Shown: positions 16,592-24,700 of the stretch, piece after piece
Position numbering within the stretch: position 1 is the stretch's first letter
How the letters are laid out: each line of letters opens with the position of its first letter
IMG/VR virus record: IMGVR_UViG_3300042731_007310
Span: 20,479-84,478 of that record
Strand: one strand, 5' to 3'
DNA: 64,000 bases
Source of the DNA: a virus
Position numbers and translations under genes: made by a program
The notes under the pieces: model-generated
What the model was told of the DNA's origin: nothing
The model's database searches: none
Seen by the model: the letters and a program-made list of their open reading frames with translations, nothing else

Positions 16592-17005
16592 GTGCTGAAG
16601 ATACACACATGTGACGGCCAAACACTTAGGGTTGATTTGGCTGATGAAGAACAAGCGCGCTTTTGGCTTGAACGTTTGGGTAAAGAAGAGTTTCAAGCTA
16701 CAATCAATGGTGTGTCATTGGTGGAACGACATAACGTTGGAAGGTGTTCTGAATGTGGTAGAAAATACGGTAAAGAGATCGGTGTTCAGTATTCGATTAC
16801 AAGACCGGATGATTTCCGAAAAGTGTTTTTCCATATCGAAAATATTCCAGCTAACGGAAAGATAAAGGGTGGTGAAAGGGTAACCGTGTTTTCTGATGAA
16901 ATACGCCTTGTCCTTATGGCTCATCGTTCACAACCAGCGGCTAGAATAACAGTATCAAAAACCGGAAAGCAGAAATACAATCCATTTCAGGGAGCGAAAA
17001 AATGA
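16592..17005 (+). CDS. zinc-ribbon-containing hypothetical protein
   Basis: 137 residues from GTG 16592; no SD is obvious. A CSECGRKYG motif near residue 53 gives one CxxC knuckle. The rest is beta-rich with conserved-looking HIENIPANGKIKGGERVTVF. The 3' end overlaps the next gene by 4 bases (ATGA). The position in the head island suggests a virion or assembly role; no family recognised. Confidence 0.5.
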   Translation: MLKIHTCDGQTLRVDLADEEQARFWLERLGKEEFQATINGVSLVERHNVGRCSECGRKYGKEIGVQYSITRPDDFRKVFFHIENIPANGKIKGGERVTVFSDEIRLVLMAHRSQPAARITVSKTGKQKYNPFQGAKK

Positions 17006-17790
17006 GTAATCCCATTACACAAAATATTTTTGTTCGTAAAGATATCAAATTGGCAACTGGCGAAAGTGTCAGTGACTTCACTAAAAAGTTGCGTGAAAGT
17101 TGCGTGAAATGGGCTAGACAGAAATTGGCGCTTGATGTGAAGAAGGGAGATATCTATCCGGTTGAGATTTTCAGTTCAGCCGTTGTTTTTGATGTCTATA
17201 AATACGACTCTGAACCCGGAAACAGACAACAGTATTTCGCTTGTAAATACAAGCGTCAAGATACTGGTGGGTTTGAATTTGAAAGTCTAATGGAAGTCGA
17301 AAGGGTTGTTTCATTTCAACAGAAACAAAATGCCCCTGTTATGAAGTCCAAAGGAATCGAAGTAGACGTTGAAAAGGCGCCATTGTCTACGGCTACAATC
17401 AACGATTTACCAGATGCGGCTTTCGCGATTATTCTACCTGGTGGAAAAAAAGACGCGAGCGGAAAAACTACACCACGTAATCTTCGAATGTTGCCGCATC
17501 ATACGCGCAATGTTCAGAGTGCTAGCGAAGATAGTACGATTGATATGCCACGTTTGAGGAATGCATTAGCAAGATTGAATCAAGCTAAGTTGAGTCAGGA
17601 ACAAAGAAGTAGGGCTAGTAATCATTTGGATAAACACGCTAATGCGGTTTTGGCTAGCCGTGGTGGTGATCCAGGGAAGATCGATGCTACCCGTGGAAAT
17701 CGCGCTGGTGCTAAACCAGTAAAGAAGGCACTTGACGTTTGTGATGGTTGGATAGAAACGTCAAAATCATTTTGGAATGGAGTGATCTGA
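17002..17790 (+). CDS. head-island protein with prohead-protease-associated C-terminal domain
   Basis: 262 residues. The N-terminal half is unassigned. The C-terminal half has LPDAAFAIILPGGKKDASGK, then TPRNLRMLPHHT and MPRLRNALARLNQAKLSQEQ. This Leu-Pro-Asp start, Pro-His-His and LRNALAR pattern recurs as a domain fused to, or beside, phage prohead proteases. Here it is a separate gene distant from the XkdF-like protease. Coupled to the upstream gene by ATGA. Confidence 0.55.
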   Translation: MSNPITQNIFVRKDIKLATGESVSDFTKKLRESCVKWARQKLALDVKKGDIYPVEIFSSAVVFDVYKYDSEPGNRQQYFACKYKRQDTGGFEFESLMEVERVVSFQQKQNAPVMKSKGIEVDVEKAPLSTATINDLPDAAFAIILPGGKKDASGKTTPRNLRMLPHHTRNVQSASEDSTIDMPRLRNALARLNQAKLSQEQRSRASNHLDKHANAVLASRGGDPGKIDATRGNRAGAKPVKKALDVCDGWIETSKSFWNGVI

Positions 17791-17836
17791 AAACATCTTT
17801 GGTATGGGAAACCATCACCATTTATAGTGAGGAATT

Positions 17837-19738
17837 ATGGTAGACACCATTGTCCAAAAAACAGAAAAAGATATAGTTGAAGCAAAGGCAAGAAGGGCTA
17901 ATAATTCTGATCTTTGGAATAAACTTTGGAGCGAAGAAGGGGATGATACGTGGAGAAAGGAAGCTCTTACGCGCGTGTACGCGCGAATATGCGCACTCAT
18001 AAAGAGACTTCCACCGTTATCGCCTAAAGGAAACGTAGTAGTTGATATAGGTGGTGGTCGCGGAATACTAGCGAAACAGATTGTAGATGAATGTCATTTA
18101 GTTGGTCAGAATCCTTCTGAAAACATGTATGTTGTTGATCACAGCGATTCCGCTCTAGAAGGTGTTACAGAAAAGGGTATGACTGGAATAAAGTGTGATT
18201 TGGAAGCTATCAGTGACGTTGATGATTTTCCAAGTGCAACAGTATATGTGTCTACTGAATGCTTGGAACACCTTTCTACTATCACTCGTAATAGATTACT
18301 AAAGACTATAAAAAGAAATTCTAATTATGGTGCGTTGATATCAGTACCCAACAATCGATTAGGTCCGGAAGAAGAACCACAACACACAATAAAATTCAAT
18401 GCTATGTCATTCAAAAAGACCCTTGAAAGTCATTTCGAACACGTAAGGATTGAAGTGATGGGTCCATTTTTGTTAGGCGTGTGTGGTCAATTAGCAAAGA
18501 AAGATTTCACGTTATCAGCTACGCTTCCGGTTCGAGACGAAGAACACGATTTAGAACCGACCTTAGCAAGTTTGCGCGGTATAGCCGATCAACTTGTAGT
18601 AGGTATAGATCCAAGAACTAAAGATAAAACGTGGGAGATAGCAGAGCTATATGCTGATAAAGTTTTTTACTTACGCGATCCAATGGGTCCACCAGATAAT
18701 CATAGCCTAAACGATTGTCTTGTTTGTGAAGGTGGTGAATGCAGAGAATATATGGGCGAAAATGGTGTGAATTTCTCATGGATAAGAAATCAGTGTATCG
18801 CTGAATGTGATGGTGAATGGATCTTTATGACTGAAGGTCATGAAAGATTAGTTGGTGGACAAGACGTTTTGCTTCAACTAGATAGAATAGTTCCTAAACC
18901 AGCAAGGATAGGATTAGTTCTAAGACAAGGTAACGGGCAACAATGGTCATTTCCGTGGTTGTTTCGGAATGCTAAAGATATTTTCTTTACTCGTCCGGTT
19001 CACAATACTTTGGATTATCCTGATGGAACTTACGTTGTAAAATTACCTCAAATAAAAATGCTTCATGATAGGCATGAAGAACGTGGAAAAAGTCGCGCCA
19101 AACAACGCAAGGCACAGAACAGAAACGCGCTACTAGATGACTGGCTAGCGCGCAAATCTGAAGCCAGTCTTTTCTATTTGGGTCAAGAGTGGCGTGATAT
19201 CGATCCAAATAAAGCGATAGAAAGGCTTGAACAATTTTTAGTTGTTTCAAATAATGGTGTTCAACGCTATCAGGCTAGGCTTATCTTGGCCAAAGAATAT
19301 ATGAGAAAAGGAAACGTGAAAGATGCTTTTAGAGTGCTACATGGCTGTACTTCTGATGATTGGACGCGTTGTGAACACTTTCTTTGGTTAGGTGATATTG
19401 CCTTTCTTCAAGAAGACTTTGAGAAGGCACATAGATTTTATACGTACGCTGCAACAGGCATAGGAGATCCACCTTTTACGGTGTGGTGGATCGACCTGAT
19501 ATACTATGGTCATCTTCCCGCGCAAAGGTTAGCACAAGTTTGCGCTCATATGGGTCGCATAGAAGAATCTTTGATGTGGGCTAAAAAGGTTATCGAACTT
19601 CTTCCGGGTGATTCACCTACGGAAGCTTTTACGGAAGCACAAGAAAACGTTACAATACTGGAAGAAGCATTGTCACAATGTAACGGAGAGAAAAGTCATG
19701 ACACCAAAACAACTAATCAAAGACATTCTGCAAAGTAA
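17837..19738 (+). CDS. methyltransferase / GT2-like / TPR fusion protein
   Basis: 633 residues. Residues of about 60-215 are a class I AdoMet methyltransferase: motif I VVDIGGGRGILAKQ, then VYVSTECLEHL. Residues of about 228-400 look like a family 2 glycosyltransferase (SATLPVRDEEHDLEPTLASL, LVVGIDPRTKDKTWEIAELY). Where such enzymes have an Asp-x-Asp the text reads FMTEGHER, so metal binding may be lost. Residues of about 445-615 are TPR-like helices (FLQEDFEKAHRFYTYAA). Sugar or lipid modification of virion or host surface is possible. GAGG SD. Confidence 0.7.
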   Translation: MVDTIVQKTEKDIVEAKARRANNSDLWNKLWSEEGDDTWRKEALTRVYARICALIKRLPPLSPKGNVVVDIGGGRGILAKQIVDECHLVGQNPSENMYVVDHSDSALEGVTEKGMTGIKCDLEAISDVDDFPSATVYVSTECLEHLSTITRNRLLKTIKRNSNYGALISVPNNRLGPEEEPQHTIKFNAMSFKKTLESHFEHVRIEVMGPFLLGVCGQLAKKDFTLSATLPVRDEEHDLEPTLASLRGIADQLVVGIDPRTKDKTWEIAELYADKVFYLRDPMGPPDNHSLNDCLVCEGGECREYMGENGVNFSWIRNQCIAECDGEWIFMTEGHERLVGGQDVLLQLDRIVPKPARIGLVLRQGNGQQWSFPWLFRNAKDIFFTRPVHNTLDYPDGTYVVKLPQIKMLHDRHEERGKSRAKQRKAQNRNALLDDWLARKSEASLFYLGQEWRDIDPNKAIERLEQFLVVSNNGVQRYQARLILAKEYMRKGNVKDAFRVLHGCTSDDWTRCEHFLWLGDIAFLQEDFEKAHRFYTYAATGIGDPPFTVWWIDLIYYGHLPAQRLAQVCAHMGRIEESLMWAKKVIELLPGDSPTEAFTEAQENVTILEEALSQCNGEKSHDTKTTNQRHSAK

Positions 19739-20198
19739 AAAATTTGGCGGTTTCGTCGATATCGAAGTAATCCGCGATAGTGGTGACGGACCAAAAGTTA
19801 TTCGTAGGGTAAGGACTCATAATCTGGTAGTCAATACCGGTAAACGTCAAACGTGGCGTCAAGCTTGTGGTTTGAACCCTAATGACTGGGATCAATTCCG
19901 GGTTGGAACGTGTGGTGTAGCCGCTAACAGCGCGCAAACTAACGTTGTGTCGCCCGTAACCGGAACCCTGAATACGGCTGACTCGAAAACGCTTTTGGCT
20001 GGTACAAGAACGTTTCAGTTGGTTATCAGCTATCCTTCAGGTGCGGGTTCGAAGTCCGCAACCAACATTCAAGAAGTCGTTGTGTTGAATCAAAATACTT
20101 CACCTGGTGGATCGGCTCTTATGCGCGCCATATTTACGCCAGTAAATAAAACGACTGCCGATAAGTTGAAGCTCACCTACAACGTTCGAATCGTGTAA
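19698..20198 (+). CDS. structural hypothetical protein
   Basis: 166 residues from ATG 19698 (GGAGAG SD), overlapping the 3' end of the fusion gene by 41 bases. Residues of about 20-45 (DIEVIRDSGDGPKVIRRVRTHNLVVNTGKRQ) and the Gly/Thr/Ser-rich remainder look like a beta-sandwich virion protein. The motif of a conserved Asn-Thr-Gly-Lys followed by a Trp recurs in short phage tail or head proteins. Precise role unknown. Confidence 0.5.
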   Translation: MTPKQLIKDILQSKKFGGFVDIEVIRDSGDGPKVIRRVRTHNLVVNTGKRQTWRQACGLNPNDWDQFRVGTCGVAANSAQTNVVSPVTGTLNTADSKTLLAGTRTFQLVISYPSGAGSKSATNIQEVVVLNQNTSPGGSALMRAIFTPVNKTTADKLKLTYNVRIV

Positions 20199-20200
20199 TC

Positions 20201-20545
20201 ATGGGTATTACGGATAAACCGCAAATTGTTGATTCAGTCTTGGCCACAATTGAGACTGAACCAACAGATCCAATTTTTCCTTGTCCTGAATGCGGTTCAG
20301 AAACTAAACCCTATGGTGAAGCCGAAAGAGAAAATAGCGGTCAACGAATTTGTTCTTCAACGGTATGTAGAAAAGTTCAACCCAAAATAAAAGAAACGTT
20401 GAAGCAAATAAACGGTAGGATCGTGAGGTTTCCGTGTAGGGATTGTGGTTGCGAAACTAAAGTCTATAAGGACGGAAAAGTAGACGTAGTAAAATCAAGG
20501 ATTTGTTCTAACAAGTCCTGTAAACACATTATTGAAGCGACATAG
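20201..20545 (+). CDS. double zinc-ribbon protein
   Basis: 114 residues with two repeated ribbons: CPECGSETKPYG...ICSSTVC (residues of about 28-57) and CRDCGCETKVYKDG...ICSNKSC (about 78-107). Each is a CxxC...CxxxxC unit, evidently an internal duplication. The length and lack of other domains suggest a nucleic-acid or protein adaptor. ATG 20201 has no clear SD and lies two bases after the previous stop. The stop codon falls in a hairpin stem. Confidence 0.6.
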   Translation: MGITDKPQIVDSVLATIETEPTDPIFPCPECGSETKPYGEAERENSGQRICSSTVCRKVQPKIKETLKQINGRIVRFPCRDCGCETKVYKDGKVDVVKSRICSNKSCKHIIEAT

Positions 20546-20572
20546 CCTAGATCCACGTCGGATCGGGCTATG
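20541..20572 (+). promoter_or_regulatory. interrupted RNA hairpin spanning a stop codon
   Basis: CATAGCC (20541-20547) pairs with GGCTATG (20566-20572); inside it GATCC (20550-20554) pairs with GGATC (20560-20564). It includes the TAG of the zinc-ribbon gene and has no T tract. Probably an mRNA end or spacing structure. Confidence 0.4.
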
Positions 20573-20592
20573 CCCGAAAAGGAGAGTGGATC

Positions 20593-21024
20593 ATGGCTGA
20601 ACGAAGAATAGCTAACGCTTCAGATTTCACAAGCGCAATACGCTCTAATAGCGGAGCAATATTAGGCGATCTAGCTACCAACCCCGGAAGTACGGCGGCT
20701 GAAGTCGCTTCTAGTACGTCGATAAACCAAATCATTGTCGATCAAGTCTTGGCCTTTGGCGTGAAGGCTGGTGTGATAATCGCTAGGGCAAACTTCAGCG
20801 GTATAATCCGATTTTGGCGCGCTAACGACTGGTTTGAAATGATGCTTGACCATATCAGTACGGCGCGAACGTGGCTTTCTGGTGTTGGTTCTAATGGAGC
20901 ATTAGAAGGAAATTTGGCTAGTGCGTTGGTAACCGCTGGTGTGAGTACCAACGAATCGGAAGCGCTCGCTACAGCGCTAGCGAACGTCTTGATAAATGAA
21001 GGCGCTGGTGAAACGGCTGGATGA
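20593..21024 (+). CDS. hypothetical protein with winged-helix-like middle
   Basis: 143 residues; AAGGAG SD. The residues ILGDLATNPGSTAAEVASST followed by NQIIVDQVLAFG resemble a small HTH with a linker. The C-terminal half is Ala/Gly/Asn-rich (GALEGNLASALVTAGVSTNE). No family recognised; position suggests a virion-associated protein. Confidence 0.45.
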   Translation: MAERRIANASDFTSAIRSNSGAILGDLATNPGSTAAEVASSTSINQIIVDQVLAFGVKAGVIIARANFSGIIRFWRANDWFEMMLDHISTARTWLSGVGSNGALEGNLASALVTAGVSTNESEALATALANVLINEGAGETAG

Positions 21025-21025
21025 T

Positions 21026-21736
21026 ATGACACAAGTTCTCTATCCCATTGGTGACGGAATATTTGTAGGTGATTGGAAGTCAATCGGTGGAATAGAGAAG
21101 TCTTATGTTATGAATCCATTATTAGGTGATGACGCATACGTGTACATCAAAGAAGGTATGGTTGGAAATTTCTTTGATGTACATGTAGAGTCAAAAGGAC
21201 CTATAGAATTTGGAAATTCACAACTTCATGTAAGGGCTAATCGAATTGACGGTGGAAATGAATCCCAAATTTCAGCTTCGATATGGGGTGAAAATCCGCA
21301 AAGAACAAATAGCCCTAGACTGATATCTACGATCGATCCGATATTCATAACATTTGAAGACTGGAACGATTATGTAAAGGTGATAGAAGGAAGAGATAGT
21401 GATTATATATCTAGTTATATGGGTGACCTTTGGATTAGAATTTGGATTTCTGCGATCATAAATGGTTCCGGATTTTATCCAAAGATAGGTATTTCTTCAG
21501 TTTGGATAGAAACACCGGAATCACCGAAAGTTGTTTTCAATGATCTTTCAACTAAACCAACTGAAGGTATTTTGGTTTACGTTAGAACTTACAGTGGAAG
21601 GACTGGTGTAGCGAAATACTATAAAGGTGAATGGCTAGACGAATCAGATCAACCATTTGAAAAAATGGAAAACGGAAGTGGACCTGATGGTAGATTGAAT
21701 TTTCCGATAGCTGTAAACGGATGGTCATACATGTAA
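21026..21736 (+). CDS. beta-rich structural hypothetical protein
   Basis: 236 residues from ATG 21026; the longer open frame from 20996 overlaps the previous gene without a start signal. It contains alternating strands (FFDVHVESKGPIEFGNSQLH, DLWIRIWISAIINGSGFYPK) and ends GRLNFPIAVNGWSYM, with a TKPTEGILVYVRTYSGRTG stretch. This looks like a jelly-roll or adhesin-type domain. It directly precedes the giant repeat protein, with which it may assemble. Confidence 0.45.
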   Translation: MTQVLYPIGDGIFVGDWKSIGGIEKSYVMNPLLGDDAYVYIKEGMVGNFFDVHVESKGPIEFGNSQLHVRANRIDGGNESQISASIWGENPQRTNSPRLISTIDPIFITFEDWNDYVKVIEGRDSDYISSYMGDLWIRIWISAIINGSGFYPKIGISSVWIETPESPKVVFNDLSTKPTEGILVYVRTYSGRTGVAKYYKGEWLDESDQPFEKMENGSGPDGRLNFPIAVNGWSYM

Positions 21737-21749
21737 AAGAGAAGAGATA

Positions 21750-24700
21750 ATGGCTATTCCATCTTATGAAGGTATTGCATCTAATACGGCGTTTGCTTCA
21801 TCAATCACCGTAGATATATCTGGTATAGATGGTGGGAGTCCACCTACTGTTGGTGATTTACTAATTGCTAATGTTTCTGTAGTAAATATATCAGCTCCAA
21901 CAAATGAACTTATAACCGCACCTGATGGATGGCACAAACTTGGAAAGGTACTTTTAGGTCACCGTGATGCTTTATTTTGGAAGATAAGGGAAAGCGGAGA
22001 TAGCAACAGTGTTCAATTTGGTCATGCTGGAATAGGTGTACTAAACACAATAGCATATATCCATTGTATACGTGGCGCTGATAAAGCAAGGCCAATAGTA
22101 AGGCAATCAATAAATTATGAAGATTCTGGAACCTATAATTGGGATGCAGAAACAACACCTGTAGCAGATTGTTTAGCGATAGCTTCAGTAAATTTAGCTG
22201 AAGGAAATAATACTGGTGCTAGTCCGGCTAGCGGTTGGACAGAAAGACTAGACATTGGAATTGGAATTTTGATTGATGAGCTTACTTCTTACGTTCAAAC
22301 AAGGGGATTTGCAACGCAAGGAAGTAGTACTGGAAATCCATCAACTGATATTCCGGGTATAGTTTCGTATCAATATATTGCACGTATGATATTGGTTCAA
22401 CCGCCACAAACGGCTACACCAAAAGATATTCGTGTTGCAACTGGAACATTTGCTAGTCCTACTTCAACAGGTAATCAAGATTTTACAAATCTAGGATTTG
22501 ACTGCAAAGCGTTGATAATTTACGGAATAAGGAACTCCGATCAATCAGCGGTGACGGATATAGAATACACACACGGAATAGGTGCCGACGACGGTGTGAC
22601 CAGCGCGGCACAAAGATGCTTTGGAGTTTGGCATGATTCCGGATCTGGTGCGGCTGGATATAGTAGAAATGGAGAAATAATCGCGCTCTACATCGCCGGC
22701 AACTCTACGTTGGGCAGTCCGGATTTATTGGCTACGTACAGCAGAATCACAGGCGGATTCAGATTGAATTGGACTTCCGTAATGGGAAGCGGTTATGCGT
22801 TTAGTTACATGGCTTTCGGAGGAGCCGATTTCCAAGCAGCTTGCGGAGCCGTTCAAGCCAGCGCAGGTTCAGTTAGTGGCTTGAATTTCAGACCTGAAGC
22901 TGTTCATATAATAGGTCAATGCCTTGATTCTGATTCAGATCAATTGAGGACCGTTTACGGTTTAGGAGCTTGCGGATGGTTAGATTGCCAAACCGGCGCC
23001 CAATTCTATTCTTTCATCGACACACAAGAAACCGGAAACGGGGAATTCATATTCAGGGATTCTGGATTGTACGGTCAATCGGTCGGAGGAACTCCGGGTT
23101 GGGAGATAGAATTCGCAAAAACCAATTCAGACGGTTGGAACTGGGCAGGGACCGATTCAGATTACTTCTTCTATTTGGCCATGTATTTCGGCGGAACCAC
23201 GTATTTCCCGTATCAAGTTGAGTATATTGAATCAGATGATTCCGGAACTGGTGGGGCCGATCAATATCTACCTTCATTTGCGCTAGATCAGACATATGCA
23301 ACCAAAAAATTAATTCATGCTTTAGGAAATAGGGACGGAACAGATGTGGGTTTAGAAGCTGGTGGATGTTCTGAAGGTCACGTAAAATTTTCGTATGAAG
23401 CGGTTGATCAAGATGGTATGGCAATAGCCAAAATCGGAAGTACATCAGAGAGAAGAAGGGCTACATTTCAAGCGATACTGATGCACTCTTCTGGTGATTT
23501 AGATTCGATTGGAAAATTAGGTAGATTTTATTATCCAGATTATATCGACTGGCAAGTAAATAATACCGTAGATCATTTGATAGGTTTATTTACTTTAGGA
23601 TTTATAGGTCAAGTCTATACGAGAATAATCAATGATACAATATCCGTATCAGATAATCTTGACGTTGAAATGTTTTATGGAAGGACTACTGTTTCAGACA
23701 ATGTTTCAGTAACAGATTCCATTCAACGTGTTCATGATGCTCACCGGATTATAAACGACACTATTTCAGTCACAGATCAAATTCAACGCGAACATGACGC
23801 TGTTAGAATCATCAACGATACAGTAAACGTATCAGATCAAGTATATACTAATCTAGAATATGAAAGATCAATAAACGACACTGTTTCTATTTCAGATCAG
23901 ATTCAAAGCGAACATGACGCTGTTAGAATCATCAACGATACTGTTTCTGTTTCTGATTCTTTATCCACAGAACTTTCATATGGAAGAACGCTTTCTGACA
24001 CTGTTTCGGTTACAGATTCTATTCAACGTGAACATGATGCTCACCGAATAGTAGGCGACGCTATTTCAATAACAGATCAAGCTTCTACCGAATTAGAGTA
24101 TGGAAGGGCGGTAGGCGACACTGTTTCGGTAACCGATCAAATTCAAAGGGAACATGACGCTGTAAGAACGATTGATGACACCGTTTCAGTAACCGATCAG
24201 ATTCAACGTGTTCATGATGCTCACCGGATTATAAGCGATTCGATATCTGTTACAGATCAAATTCAGCGAGCCCATGACGCAAGTAGGATAATAGACGATT
24301 CGATATCTGTTACAGATCAAATTCAGCGAGCCCATGAATCACATAGAATTATAAATGATAATATAAGTATTTCTGATTCGATAAATGTGAATACAGCTTT
24401 TTGTTTTTGTTTTAGCGATCCTATAAACGTCATCGATCAGATTTTACGTGCTCATGACGCGGTTAGAACAATAAACGATCAAATTGCCGTTATTGATTCT
24501 GTCGTTAGAAACATGTATTTTGAAAGATCTGTAAATGATACGGTAAACATAACCGATCAACTTGTAGTAGAATTCTTTATAGAGAGAACTGTTAGTGACA
24601 CCATAAGCGTATCTGATCAACTATCAAGGGATCACGATTCTTCAAGAACGTTTGATGACAACGTATCAGTAGTTGATCAAATAGCGATAGAAGTATTTAT

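Noticed and set aside
23053-23445. 130-codon minus-strand frame and an 83-codon plus frame (22970-23221) inside the giant fibre gene
   Set aside because: Both are out-of-frame readings of the codon-shifted domain; the fibre frame is continuous through them and has the coherent domain pattern.
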